Shown in pieces: positions 34,227 to 41,833 of a stretch of DNA of 64,000 bases. The stretch is from Kurthia huakuii LAM0618. Lineage in GTDB: Bacteria > Bacillota > Bacilli > Bacillales_A > Planococcaceae. How positions within the stretch are numbered: the first letter of the stretch is position 1; each line of letters starts with the position of its first letter. The notes below the pieces were generated by a model that ran no database searches, was not told where the DNA came from, and saw only the letters and a list, made by a program, of their open reading frames with translations. Made by a program: the position numbers and the translations under genes. The DNA is taken from the NCBI RefSeq assembly GCF_000505545.1, contig NZ_AYTB01000002.1, positions 124,001 through 188,000 on the forward strand, in the 5' to 3' direction.

Positions 34227-34266
34227 CAAAAGCGCGACTGCCCATTATAGGGGAGTCGCGCTTTTT
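34227..34266. terminator. Bidirectional terminator between tdh and the YflT-like gene
   Basis: AAAGCGCGACT / AGTCGCGCTTT perfect stem, A-run before and T-run after. Confidence 0.85.
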
Positions 34267-34577
34267 GCTACGATGATTAATTTACCAGCATCTAAATGGA
34301 CATCAAGTGTTTTGGCTTGTTGTTCGGTAATCCCGACCGCCATGAGTTGTGTACGCAACTCCGATTCACGGGACGTAAATAAATTTTTAATGCTGCTCAT
34401 GACACCTTGTTCTGCCATGCCGACTTGTGAAATATGTAATGCCTCAGCAATATCATCCGCGCGGCTCTCGTAGCGTGAAAAAACATATAGTTGCTCGCGT
34501 TCAAAACCTTCTTTTAGCAATAAATCAACGCGGTCTTTTAAGCGCACTGCATTGTCCACGACAAAATATTTTAGCAT
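34245..34577 (-). CDS. General stress protein 17M-like (YflT domain)
   Basis: 110 residues with the YflT fold seen in heat-induced general stress proteins: VDNAVRLKDRVDLLLKEGFEREQLYVFSRYESRADDIAEAL and a C-terminal GITEQQAKTLDVHLDAGKLIIVAK. GGGAGGTTTA precedes the ATG. In Bacillus such genes belong to the sigma-B regulon; no sigma-B promoter was clearly seen here. Its 3' end overlaps the shared terminator. Confidence 0.8.
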   Translation of the reverse strand: MLKYFVVDNAVRLKDRVDLLLKEGFEREQLYVFSRYESRADDIAEALHISQVGMAEQGVMSSIKNLFTSRESELRTQLMAVGITEQQAKTLDVHLDAGKLIIVAKSATPL

Positions 34578-34659
34578 TCATTAAACCTCCCTTTTCTGCT
34601 ATGTAGTGTATTGTTCCCAATTTTGTAACTACACTAAACGAACTAATTGAAAAAACGTA

Positions 34660-34715
34660 AATTTTCTCTAAAAATCAATTAATATTCTATAAAAATAAAA
34701 TATTTTCTAAAAATT
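34660..34715 (+). promoter_or_regulatory. Cluster of three CodY-like boxes before the acyl-CoA ligase
   Basis: AATTTTCTCTAAAAA (34660), AATATTCTATAAAAA (34681) and TATTTTCTAAAAATT (34701) match AATTTTCWGAAAATT at 11, 10 and 13 of 15 positions. They are spaced 21 and 20 bp apart, two helical turns, on the same DNA face. Confidence 0.6.
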
Positions 34716-34798
34716 CTGGATTTTTTACTAATATTTTTATACACTATTTTATACAGGATTTGGTAATCTTGACAAAAATGCTTAGGGGATGGTTAATA

Positions 34799-36415
34799 AT
34801 GATGGATACACAGCTTATATTAAATGGTTTTGTGAAGCGTGCCGAAACATATTTTCCGCATAAAGAAATCGTATCGCGTACATCGGCGGACAAAATTCAC
34901 CGCTTAACGTACAAAGATTTTGCGGTTCGTACACGCAAGTTGGCGGCAGCATTAGAAAAATTAGGAATGACAAAAGGAATGAAGGTCGGGAGCTTTGCGT
35001 GGAATCAGCATCGCCATTTAGAAGCATATTTCGCCGTGCCATGCACAGGGGCAGTGCTGCACATGATTAATATTCGACTTGCAGATGAGCATCTTGAATA
35101 CATTATTAATCACGCGAACGATGAAATTTTATTAGTGGATATTGATTTGTTCGAGACAATTGAACGCATTTTACCAAAATTAACAACAGTGAAGCATATT
35201 GTTGTGATGAGCGATACAGATGACTTACCAGCAAGCCAATTTGCTAATCTTTATTCATATGAGCAGTTACTTGCAGAAGCACCGAATGACTATCAATTCC
35301 CAACAGATTTAGATGAAAACTTGCCAGCAGCAATGTGTTACACAAGTGCAACGACAGGTTTCCCTAAAGGCGTTGTCTACACGCATCGCGGCCTTGTGCT
35401 ACATGCGATTAACTTAGGGCTAGTGGATTCATTTAGTTTATCAGAGCGCTCGGTTGCACTGCCGGTTGTACCGATGTTCCATGTGAATGCATGGGGAATT
35501 CCATTTGCATCGGTGAACTTCGGCGCAAAACTAGTGCTACCAGGGCCAAACTTTACGTCGAATACATTGATTGATTTAATCGAAGCGGAGCGCGTGACGT
35601 TTACAGCAGGTGTACCGACGATTTGGATGGGTGTATTACAAGAGCTTGAAAAAGAGCCGCGCGATATGTCATCACTTGAAATGGTGGCGGCTGGTGGCTC
35701 TGCTTCACCGCCATCACTTATTCAAAAATTCACGCATAACTTTGGCATTCCATATAAAACAGTTTACGGTATGACTGAAACGTCACCAATTGTCTCTGTT
35801 GCGACATTAACGTCTGAAATGGATGATTGGAGCGAAGAGGACAAAATTGCGGCATTATCAACGCAAGGCTTAACGGTGCCATTAATCGAAACAGAAATTA
35901 TTAATGAGGACGGCGAAGTACCAGCAGACGGTCAAACGATGGGTGAGTTGCGTATTCGTGGTCCGTGGATTTCTAGCGAGTACTACAATGACGAGCGCAC
36001 GATTGATGCATATCGTAATGGCTGGCTTTACACAGGAGACATTGCTGTGCGTACACCGCAAGGAAATATTAAAATTACCGACCGTACGAAAGATTTAATT
36101 AAATCAGGCGGCGAATGGATTTCATCGGTAGATTTAGAAAATGCGCTGATGGCCCATGATTCAGTATTTGAAGCGGCAGTGATTGCGATTCCTCATATTA
36201 AATGGCAAGAGCGTCCACTCGCATGTGTCGTGTTACATGAAGGTTACGACGCGACAGTGAAAGAGGAGCTGACACAATTTTTAGCGACACAAGTGGCGAA
36301 ATGGTGGATGCCAGATGATATCGTCTTTGTGCGTGAAATTCCGAAAACATCGGTTGGTAAGTTTTTAAAAGCGAAGTTGCGCGATGATATGAAAGATTAT
36401 CAAGTAAATCCATAA
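34799..36415 (+). CDS. Acyl-CoA synthetase (AMP-forming, fatty acid-CoA ligase)
   Basis: 538 residues, ANL superfamily. The P-loop appears as YTSATTGFPKGVVYTHRG (the usual second Gly is Ala), and YGMTETSP, GWLYTGDIAV, DRTKDLIKSGGEWIS and the C-terminal GKFLKAKLRDD with the adenylate-forming Lys are intact. Activates medium/long-chain acids to acyl-CoA; the exact chain length is unknown. Starts at ATG 34799 (or 34802) behind GGGGATGG. The promoter region carries three phased CodY-like boxes. Confidence 0.9.
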   Translation: MMDTQLILNGFVKRAETYFPHKEIVSRTSADKIHRLTYKDFAVRTRKLAAALEKLGMTKGMKVGSFAWNQHRHLEAYFAVPCTGAVLHMINIRLADEHLEYIINHANDEILLVDIDLFETIERILPKLTTVKHIVVMSDTDDLPASQFANLYSYEQLLAEAPNDYQFPTDLDENLPAAMCYTSATTGFPKGVVYTHRGLVLHAINLGLVDSFSLSERSVALPVVPMFHVNAWGIPFASVNFGAKLVLPGPNFTSNTLIDLIEAERVTFTAGVPTIWMGVLQELEKEPRDMSSLEMVAAGGSASPPSLIQKFTHNFGIPYKTVYGMTETSPIVSVATLTSEMDDWSEEDKIAALSTQGLTVPLIETEIINEDGEVPADGQTMGELRIRGPWISSEYYNDERTIDAYRNGWLYTGDIAVRTPQGNIKITDRTKDLIKSGGEWISSVDLENALMAHDSVFEAAVIAIPHIKWQERPLACVVLHEGYDATVKEELTQFLATQVAKWWMPDDIVFVREIPKTSVGKFLKAKLRDDMKDYQVNP

Positions 36416-36416
36416 T

Positions 36417-36556
36417 AAAAAAGAGGCTAGGACAAAACAGTTCATGTTCTTTTTTTAGCGTTCGCCACAAAAAACCGGAACCGCGCCACAGCGCGATTCC
36501 GGTTTTTCTAATGCTCATCTGAGAGGCTGTTGTTACACGTATGTCCAGCCTCTTTT
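36417..36556. repeat. Interspersed palindromic repeat, copy 2
   Basis: AAAAAAGAGGCTAGGACAAAACAG... inner hairpin CCGGAACCGCG / CGCGATTCCGG with TTTTT, closing GTCCAGCCTCTTTTT. It lies between convergent genes (acyl-CoA ligase and queT) and probably terminates both. Confidence 0.9.
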
Positions 36557-36558
36557 TG

Positions 36559-37068
36559 TTAAATCAATTCTTTGAAATTCAAGCGCTTATTCAGCGCTTT
36601 CATAATCGGAATACCAGCTAATAGCACGACAAACTCGCCAACTGCACATGTAAACCATGTTAATAAAAATGGTAGTTCGAATGCTAAATGTAGCTCGAAG
36701 GCGATGATGCTCATCGTAAACGTAAAGACGATCATCGTTGCGACCATACGCGCTGTTTCTCCTTTAATATAGCGGCTGATCAAAATAACGGCAGCGAGTG
36801 AAATCACTGTTTGACCAACGCCGAATACTAAATCGTACCAACCAAGTGGTGAGAATAGATTCGTTACAAACACACCTAGCACGATTGGCACGATGTACTT
36901 TTTATTAAATGCGATTAAGTGATTAAACATTTCTGCCACGCGGAATTGAATCTGCGTGAAACCAAATGGGGCAACTAGCATGGCTACGGCAACATAGAGC
37001 GCTGCGATAATGCCGCCAATTGCGATAGATCGTACTTTAGAGGACGATCGTTGAACTGTATTTTGCAT
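36559..37068 (-). CDS. queT: Queuosine precursor ECF transporter substrate-binding protein QueT
   Basis: 169 residues, five to six TM helices of the QueT S-component family: IAIGGIIAALYVAVAMLVAPFGFTQIQFRVAEMFNHLIAFN at the N-terminus (Q-x-R-V-x-E motif) and NLFSPLGWYDLVFGVGQT. S-components use the shared energy-coupling module to import preQ1/preQ0-type precursors. The preQ1 riboswitch directly upstream confirms the substrate class. Confidence 0.95.
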   Translation of the reverse strand: MQNTVQRSSSKVRSIAIGGIIAALYVAVAMLVAPFGFTQIQFRVAEMFNHLIAFNKKYIVPIVLGVFVTNLFSPLGWYDLVFGVGQTVISLAAVILISRYIKGETARMVATMIVFTFTMSIIAFELHLAFELPFLLTWFTCAVGEFVVLLAGIPIMKALNKRLNFKELI

Positions 37069-37079
37069 ATCTTTTTTGC

Positions 37080-37120
37080 TCCTTAGTTTTTTTACGTGGG
37101 ATGGTTTCGAACCACGGTTA
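37080..37120 (-). ncRNA. preQ1-I riboswitch
   Basis: Minus strand reads CCGTGGTTCGAAACCA, TCCCACG, AAAAAAACTAAGG: stem P1 CGTGG/CCACG-like, a C-containing loop, and an A-rich tail with the conserved AAAAAACTA. The ribosome binding site AAGGAG is the end of the aptamer, so ligand binding should block translation initiation of queT. Confidence 0.9.
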
Positions 37121-37244
37121 AAGATTTATTTTAACGATTTTTATACAAAAAGTCAAAAAGACATAAATGTTCACGCCATAAAAGTATTGTTAAAACTAAA
37201 TAATTATGCTTTAATACTTTAAAGCGTAACTGTTTAGTCTGTAA

Positions 37245-37259
37245 AATTATCTAAAAATT
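37245..37259. promoter_or_regulatory. CodY-like box before the ABC transporter operon
   Basis: AATTATCTAAAAATT, 13 of 15 matches to AATTTTCWGAAAATT, ending 11 bp before the -35 element. Confidence 0.6.
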
Positions 37260-37269
37260 CATAATTTTA

Positions 37270-37298
37270 TTGACGATTTAAATTTCAGTTGCAATAAT
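37270..37298 (+). promoter_or_regulatory. Promoter of the TrpXYZ-type operon
   Basis: TTGACG (37270-37275), 17-bp spacer, AATAAT (37293-37298). Confidence 0.6.
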
Positions 37299-37335
37299 AG
37301 CAAATAAGAATACATAGAACATGGGGGAAATAGCG

Positions 37336-38325
37336 ATGAAAAAACGTTTTAGCTTATTAGCATTAACAGCGACAGCAGCGTTAACACTTGCTGCGTGTGG
37401 TGGCGATAAAGCAGCCGATGATAACTCAAAGGCGGACTCAGGGGACAAAACATATAACGTAGGTGTGCTGCAATATGTAGAGCATCCTTCATTAAATGAA
37501 GCAACAAAGGGCTTCAAGGCTGCGCTTGATGAAGCGGGCTTAGACGTAAAATATCAAGAAGAAAATGCGCAAGGCGATGCGAGTATTAATACGACAGCAG
37601 CGAACAACTTAGTAGCGGCAAATCCAGATGTTATTTTCGCCAACGCTACACCATCTGCACAAGCAGTAGCGGCTGCAACGCCAGATATTCCCGTGTTATT
37701 CACATCGGTGACAGATGCCGTTGGTGCTGAACTAGTAACATCAATGGAAAAACCAGGTGGCAATGTAACCGGTACAGTCGATATGCATCCAGAGGCAATT
37801 CCAAATACCGTGAAGTTTTTAGCAGATGAATTAGGCGCGAAAAAAATCGGTATGGTCTTTAACTCAGGTGAACAAAATTCTCGCGTCCAAGTAGAGAATG
37901 CAAAAAAAGCAGCGAAGAAAAATGGCGTTACCATCGTTGAAGCATCGGCATCAACTTCTGCGGAAGTAAAACAAGCGACAGAATCATTAGTCGATAAAGT
38001 AGATGCGTTTTACATTATTACAGACAACACAGTGGTTTCTGCATTAGAGTCTGTATTAGACGTAGCAGAAGCGAAGAAAAAACCGGTGATGGTTGGTGAG
38101 CTTGATTCAGTAGAACGCGGTGGCTTAGGTGCATACGGCTTCAGCTACTACGATATCGGTAAAGAAGCGGGCGAAATGGCTGTTGAAATTTTAGAGGACG
38201 GCAAAAAACCAGCAGATATTCCAGCTGCACACCCAGCAAACTTAAAATTTGAAATCAATAAAGAAACTGCAGACAAATTAGGCATCAAAATCGACAAAGA
38301 TTGGGATGCAGAAGTAGTTGAATAA
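37336..38325 (+). CDS. ABC transporter substrate-binding lipoprotein (TrpX-like)
   Basis: 329 residues. Signal peptide MKKRFSLLALTATAALTLAAC with lipobox Cys21, then the ABC_sub_bind (PF04392-type) periplasmic-binding fold: VGVLQYVEHPSLNEATKGFKAAL, ANATPSAQAVAAATPDIPVLFTSVTDAVGAELV, GGNVTGTVDMHP, and YYDIGKEAGEMAVEILEDGKKPADIP. With the permease and ATPase behind it this resembles the tryptophan transporter TrpXYZ of streptococci; the substrate is inferred and could be another amino acid. GGGGGAAA precedes ATG 37336. Confidence 0.85.
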   Translation: MKKRFSLLALTATAALTLAACGGDKAADDNSKADSGDKTYNVGVLQYVEHPSLNEATKGFKAALDEAGLDVKYQEENAQGDASINTTAANNLVAANPDVIFANATPSAQAVAAATPDIPVLFTSVTDAVGAELVTSMEKPGGNVTGTVDMHPEAIPNTVKFLADELGAKKIGMVFNSGEQNSRVQVENAKKAAKKNGVTIVEASASTSAEVKQATESLVDKVDAFYIITDNTVVSALESVLDVAEAKKKPVMVGELDSVERGGLGAYGFSYYDIGKEAGEMAVEILEDGKKPADIPAAHPANLKFEINKETADKLGIKIDKDWDAEVVE

Positions 38326-38342
38326 CTAGGAGATGATTCACG

Positions 38343-39374
38343 ATGTTTACAGCACTCTTCGGATCTGTTGAGCAAGGGATTATCTACGCAATTATGGCAC
38401 TCGGCGTGTATATTACATTCCGAGTGTTAGATTTTCCAGACTTAACAGTAGACGGTAGCTTCGTAACCGGCGCCGCAACAGCAGCGACAATGATTACATT
38501 TGGTTACGATCCATTAATCGCTACATTATGTGCGTTACTAGCAGGTTTTGTTGCTGGTAGCATCACAGGGATTTTACACACAAAAGCGCATATTAATGAG
38601 CTTTTAGCCGGGATTTTAATGATGATTGCGCTTTATTCGATCAACCTTCGAATCATGGGCTTAACGACCGAAAATGCCGTCGGACGACCAAATATTCCAC
38701 TTTCAAGCTCGGATACGGTATTTACAATGTTACATGATTTTTGGTCAACATTAGGAATTGATGCGATGTTGAACAATTTGTTGACTGCAACAGGCTTAAC
38801 GAGCTTACCACGTACATGGGGCGTCATCATTGTGATGTTTATCGTCGTGTTCATCATTAAATTTATGTTGGATTGGTTCTTAAAAACGGAATACGGTTTA
38901 GCACTCCGCGCAACAGGCGACAATGTCAAAATGATTCGCAGCTTCTCAGCGAATACCGACAATGTCAAAATTTTTGCGCTTGGTTTATCAAATGCCTTAG
39001 TTGCATTATCAGGCGCGTTAATCGCACAATTAAATAAATTCGCAGACGCGGGCATGGGGATTGGTATGATTGTGATCGGTCTTGCATCGGTTATTATCGG
39101 TGAAGCGATTTTTGGTAAGAAAACGATTGTACGCGCCACGCTAGCGGTGATTTTCGGCGCGATTATTTACCGCGTAGTGATTTCACTTGCGTTACAAGTT
39201 GAATTTTTAGATACCGGTGACTTGAAATTAATTACGGCGGTTGTTGTGATTATCGCGCTTGTCATTCCGTATGCGATGAATAAATACAAAGAGAAAAAAC
39301 GTCGCGCAAAACGCCGTGCGCAGTTGATGAAAGAAGTCACAGCGATGCCGGAAGGGGAGAAGCCAATTGCTTAA
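38343..39374 (+). CDS. ABC transporter permease (TrpY-like, BPD_transp_2 family)
   Basis: 343 residues with about nine TM helices. The N-terminal LGVYITFRVLDFPDLTVDGSFVTGAA and the middle GLALRATGDNVKMIRSFSANTDNVKI segment (coupling region) are typical of branched-chain/tryptophan-type permeases. A highly basic C-terminal tail (KEKKRRAKRRAQL) ends the protein. AGGAGATG precedes the ATG 17 bp after the lipoprotein gene. It overlaps the ATPase gene by 8 bases. Confidence 0.88.
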   Translation: MFTALFGSVEQGIIYAIMALGVYITFRVLDFPDLTVDGSFVTGAATAATMITFGYDPLIATLCALLAGFVAGSITGILHTKAHINELLAGILMMIALYSINLRIMGLTTENAVGRPNIPLSSSDTVFTMLHDFWSTLGIDAMLNNLLTATGLTSLPRTWGVIIVMFIVVFIIKFMLDWFLKTEYGLALRATGDNVKMIRSFSANTDNVKIFALGLSNALVALSGALIAQLNKFADAGMGIGMIVIGLASVIIGEAIFGKKTIVRATLAVIFGAIIYRVVISLALQVEFLDTGDLKLITAVVVIIALVIPYAMNKYKEKKRRAKRRAQLMKEVTAMPEGEKPIA

Positions 39375-40164
39375 GTTACAACATATTCATAAGATTTTCA
39401 ACGAAGGCACTCCCGATGAAAAAGTAGCGCTAAATCATATTAATCTAACGCTTGAAGCGGGCGATTTCGTAACGATTATCGGTAGTAATGGTGCCGGTAA
39501 ATCAACGATGATGAACATGATTTCAGGGGCGCTCACACCGGACGTTGGCACGATTACAATCAACGGTAAAGATGTGACAAACTTGCCTGAATATAAGCGT
39601 TCAAAATATATCGGACGCGTATTCCAAGACCCGATGGCCGGCACAGCACCGACGATGACGATTCAAGAAAATTTAGCGCTGGCATACTCACGTAATAAAT
39701 CCCGTGGCTTGCGCAGCGGTGTGTCAAAGGCGCGTAAGGAAATTTTTTTAGCGGCGCTTGAATCGCTCAATTTGAATTTAGAAAATCGTTTAAATGCGAA
39801 AGTTGGGTTATTGTCAGGTGGGGAACGCCAAGCCTTGTCATTATTAATGGCGACATTTACAAAGCCCGATATTTTACTACTTGATGAGCATACGGCCGCA
39901 CTCGATCCATCGCGTGCAGCACTTATTACGAGCTTGACGAAGGAGCTTGTTGAAAAAGACAGCTTAACGACGCTCATGATTACGCATGATATGCAGCAAG
40001 CGATTGATTTAGGAAACCGCCTTATCATGATGGATAAAGGCCAAATCATTTTAGAAGTATCGCCAGAAGAGAAGAAAAACTTAACGATTGAGGACTTAAT
40101 GAATGAGTTCCAACGTATTCGTGGCGAAAAAATGGTTTCTGACCGCGCGTTATTATCTACGTAA
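39367..40164 (+). CDS. ABC transporter ATP-binding protein (TrpZ-like)
   Basis: 265 residues. Walker A GSNGAGKST (about 38-46), Q-loop FQDPMAG, signature LLSGGERQALSLLMA, Walker B DILLLDEHTAALDP (His in place of the usual Pro/Ala-region residue), switch His in LMITHDM. The start is TTG 39367 overlapping the permease stop, with GAAGGGGAG as ribosome binding site. Powers the preceding permease. Confidence 0.92.
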   Translation: MLKLQHIHKIFNEGTPDEKVALNHINLTLEAGDFVTIIGSNGAGKSTMMNMISGALTPDVGTITINGKDVTNLPEYKRSKYIGRVFQDPMAGTAPTMTIQENLALAYSRNKSRGLRSGVSKARKEIFLAALESLNLNLENRLNAKVGLLSGGERQALSLLMATFTKPDILLLDEHTAALDPSRAALITSLTKELVEKDSLTTLMITHDMQQAIDLGNRLIMMDKGQIILEVSPEEKKNLTIEDLMNEFQRIRGEKMVSDRALLST

Positions 40165-40169
40165 ACAAC

Positions 40170-40310
40170 AAAAGAGGCTGGGACAAAACATTTCATTTTC
40201 CTTTTTTAGCGTTCGCAACAAAAAAACGGAACCGCGCCACAGCGCGATTCCGGTTTTTTTTATGCTCATTTGAGATGGTGTTTTTACACTTATGTTCCAG
40301 CCTCTTTTTT
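40170..40310. repeat. Interspersed palindromic repeat, copy 3
   Basis: AAAAGAGGCTGGGACAAAAC... inner hairpin CGGAACCGCG / CGCGATTCCGG plus T-run, closing TGTTCCAGCCTCTTTT. Situated at the end of the TrpXYZ-like operon, convergent with ilvA. Confidence 0.9.
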
Positions 40311-40316
40311 GTATGA

Positions 40317-40349
40317 CAACAGCCCACCTGTTAGACAAGTGGGCTGTTT
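40317..40349. terminator. Terminator of ilvA
   Basis: ACAGCCCAC / GTGGGCTGT stem next to repeat copy 3; minus-strand T's are few. Confidence 0.6.
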
Positions 40350-40366
40350 CATTCATGGGATTGGGA

Positions 40367-41626
40367 TTAAATTAATAATGTAAATAATGTGCTATCATTG
40401 TTGACTTCCATAAACTCAAAGCCATTTGATTTAAAGCGTGCGATTAACGCATTGTAGTCGCCAGGATGTTTTAGTTCGATGCCGACTAATGCAGGGCCGC
40501 TTTCTTTATTGTTTTTCTTCGTATACTCAAATGTTGTAATGTCGTCGTCGGGCCCGAGTACTTCTGTTAAAAACTGACGTAGCGCACCAGCACGTTGCGG
40601 GAAGCTGACGATGAAGTAGTACAGTAGCCCTTCATGGATCAATGACTTCTCTTTGATTTCCTGCATACGACCGATATCATTGTTACCACCGCTGATGATA
40701 CAAACAACGGATTTTCCTTTGATTTGGTCTTTGTAGTAATCAAGTGCTGCGACCGATAGCGCACCGGCTGGCTCTGCGACGATTGCTTGCTTGTTGTAAA
40801 GTTCTAAAATTGACGTACATACTTTGCCTTCTGGTACAACGACAATATCATCGACAAGTTGCTCGCAAATTTGCGACGTTAATTCGCCGGCGCATTGTAC
40901 GGCGGCCCCATCGACAAATTTATCGATTTTAGGTAGTTCAACCGGGTGATGCTCGGCAAGTGCTGCTTTCATACAGGCAGCTCCCGCAGGTTCGACGCCG
41001 ATAATTTGCGATTTAGGAGACAAATTTTTAATATATGTCGATACACCAGACATTAGTCCGCCACCACCAATACTACCGAATACGTAGTCAATTGGCTCCT
41101 CAATATCATTCATAATTTCGACGGCAACGGTGCCTTGCCCAGCGATAACATCTAAGTCATCAAATGGGTGAATGAAGATATGATTTTCAGCTTCGCAAAA
41201 TTCCTGTGCAGCTTTAGCAGAGGCATCAAATGTATCGCCCGCTAAAATGATTTCGACATAGTCGCGTCCAAACATGCGTACTTGCTCGATTTTTTGGTTC
41301 GGTGTTGTCGTTGGCATAAAGATATGCCCATGAATGCCTAGATGGGCACACGCGAAAGCAACGCCTTGTGCATGGTTTCCTGCTGATGCACATACGACGC
41401 CGCTTTCACGGGCAGCCTCCTCGATTGTTTTGATTTTATAAAATGCCCCACGTAGTTTGAATGAACGAACGTGTTGCAAATCTTCACGTTTTAAATAAAC
41501 GGTACAGCCATATTTTTTTGATAAGAAATCGTCTTTTTCAAGTGGCGTGTGTTTGACGACATCTTTTAAGAGCTGATGTGCGATTAAGACGTTCTCCACT
41601 TGAACGCGTTTTTCAGTTGCTTCCAT
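40367..41626 (-). CDS. ilvA: Threonine ammonia-lyase (biosynthetic threonine deaminase)
   Basis: 419 residues, fold-type II PLP enzyme making 2-oxobutyrate from threonine for isoleucine synthesis. PLP lysine K57 in VRSFKLRGAF, SAGNHAQGVAFAC, GSIGGGGLMSG phosphate loop, and a single C-terminal ACT-like domain (about 335-419, YYFIVSFPQRAGALRQFLTEVLG) as in Bacillus IlvA. The C-terminal domain suggests isoleucine/valine feedback. TAGGAGGC precedes the ATG. A CodY-like box lies in its leader. Confidence 0.95.
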   Translation of the reverse strand: MEATEKRVQVENVLIAHQLLKDVVKHTPLEKDDFLSKKYGCTVYLKREDLQHVRSFKLRGAFYKIKTIEEAARESGVVCASAGNHAQGVAFACAHLGIHGHIFMPTTTPNQKIEQVRMFGRDYVEIILAGDTFDASAKAAQEFCEAENHIFIHPFDDLDVIAGQGTVAVEIMNDIEEPIDYVFGSIGGGGLMSGVSTYIKNLSPKSQIIGVEPAGAACMKAALAEHHPVELPKIDKFVDGAAVQCAGELTSQICEQLVDDIVVVPEGKVCTSILELYNKQAIVAEPAGALSVAALDYYKDQIKGKSVVCIISGGNNDIGRMQEIKEKSLIHEGLLYYFIVSFPQRAGALRQFLTEVLGPDDDITTFEYTKKNNKESGPALVGIELKHPGDYNALIARFKSNGFEFMEVNNDSTLFTLLI

Positions 41627-41691
41627 AAGTATTGCCTCCTAGGTAAAATTATATTTGTTCATTTTAACATACAATGCGCAATAAAGTACCT

Positions 41692-41706
41692 AATTTTTAG
41701 TTAATT
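41692..41706. promoter_or_regulatory. CodY-like box upstream of ilvA
   Basis: AATTTTTAGTTAATT, 12 of 15 matches to AATTTTCWGAAAATT, 66 bp upstream of the ilvA start. Confidence 0.45.
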
Positions 41707-41833
41707 CAAAATATTTCGTCCATTATGCAGAAGAAACGTGTTGGAGTGAGTGCACACAACACCTAGCAACGTGTTAAAAGTAGAAATGTGTATAATAGAA
41801 CGTAGATGATTTTTTGAACGGAGGAAGCAAGGA

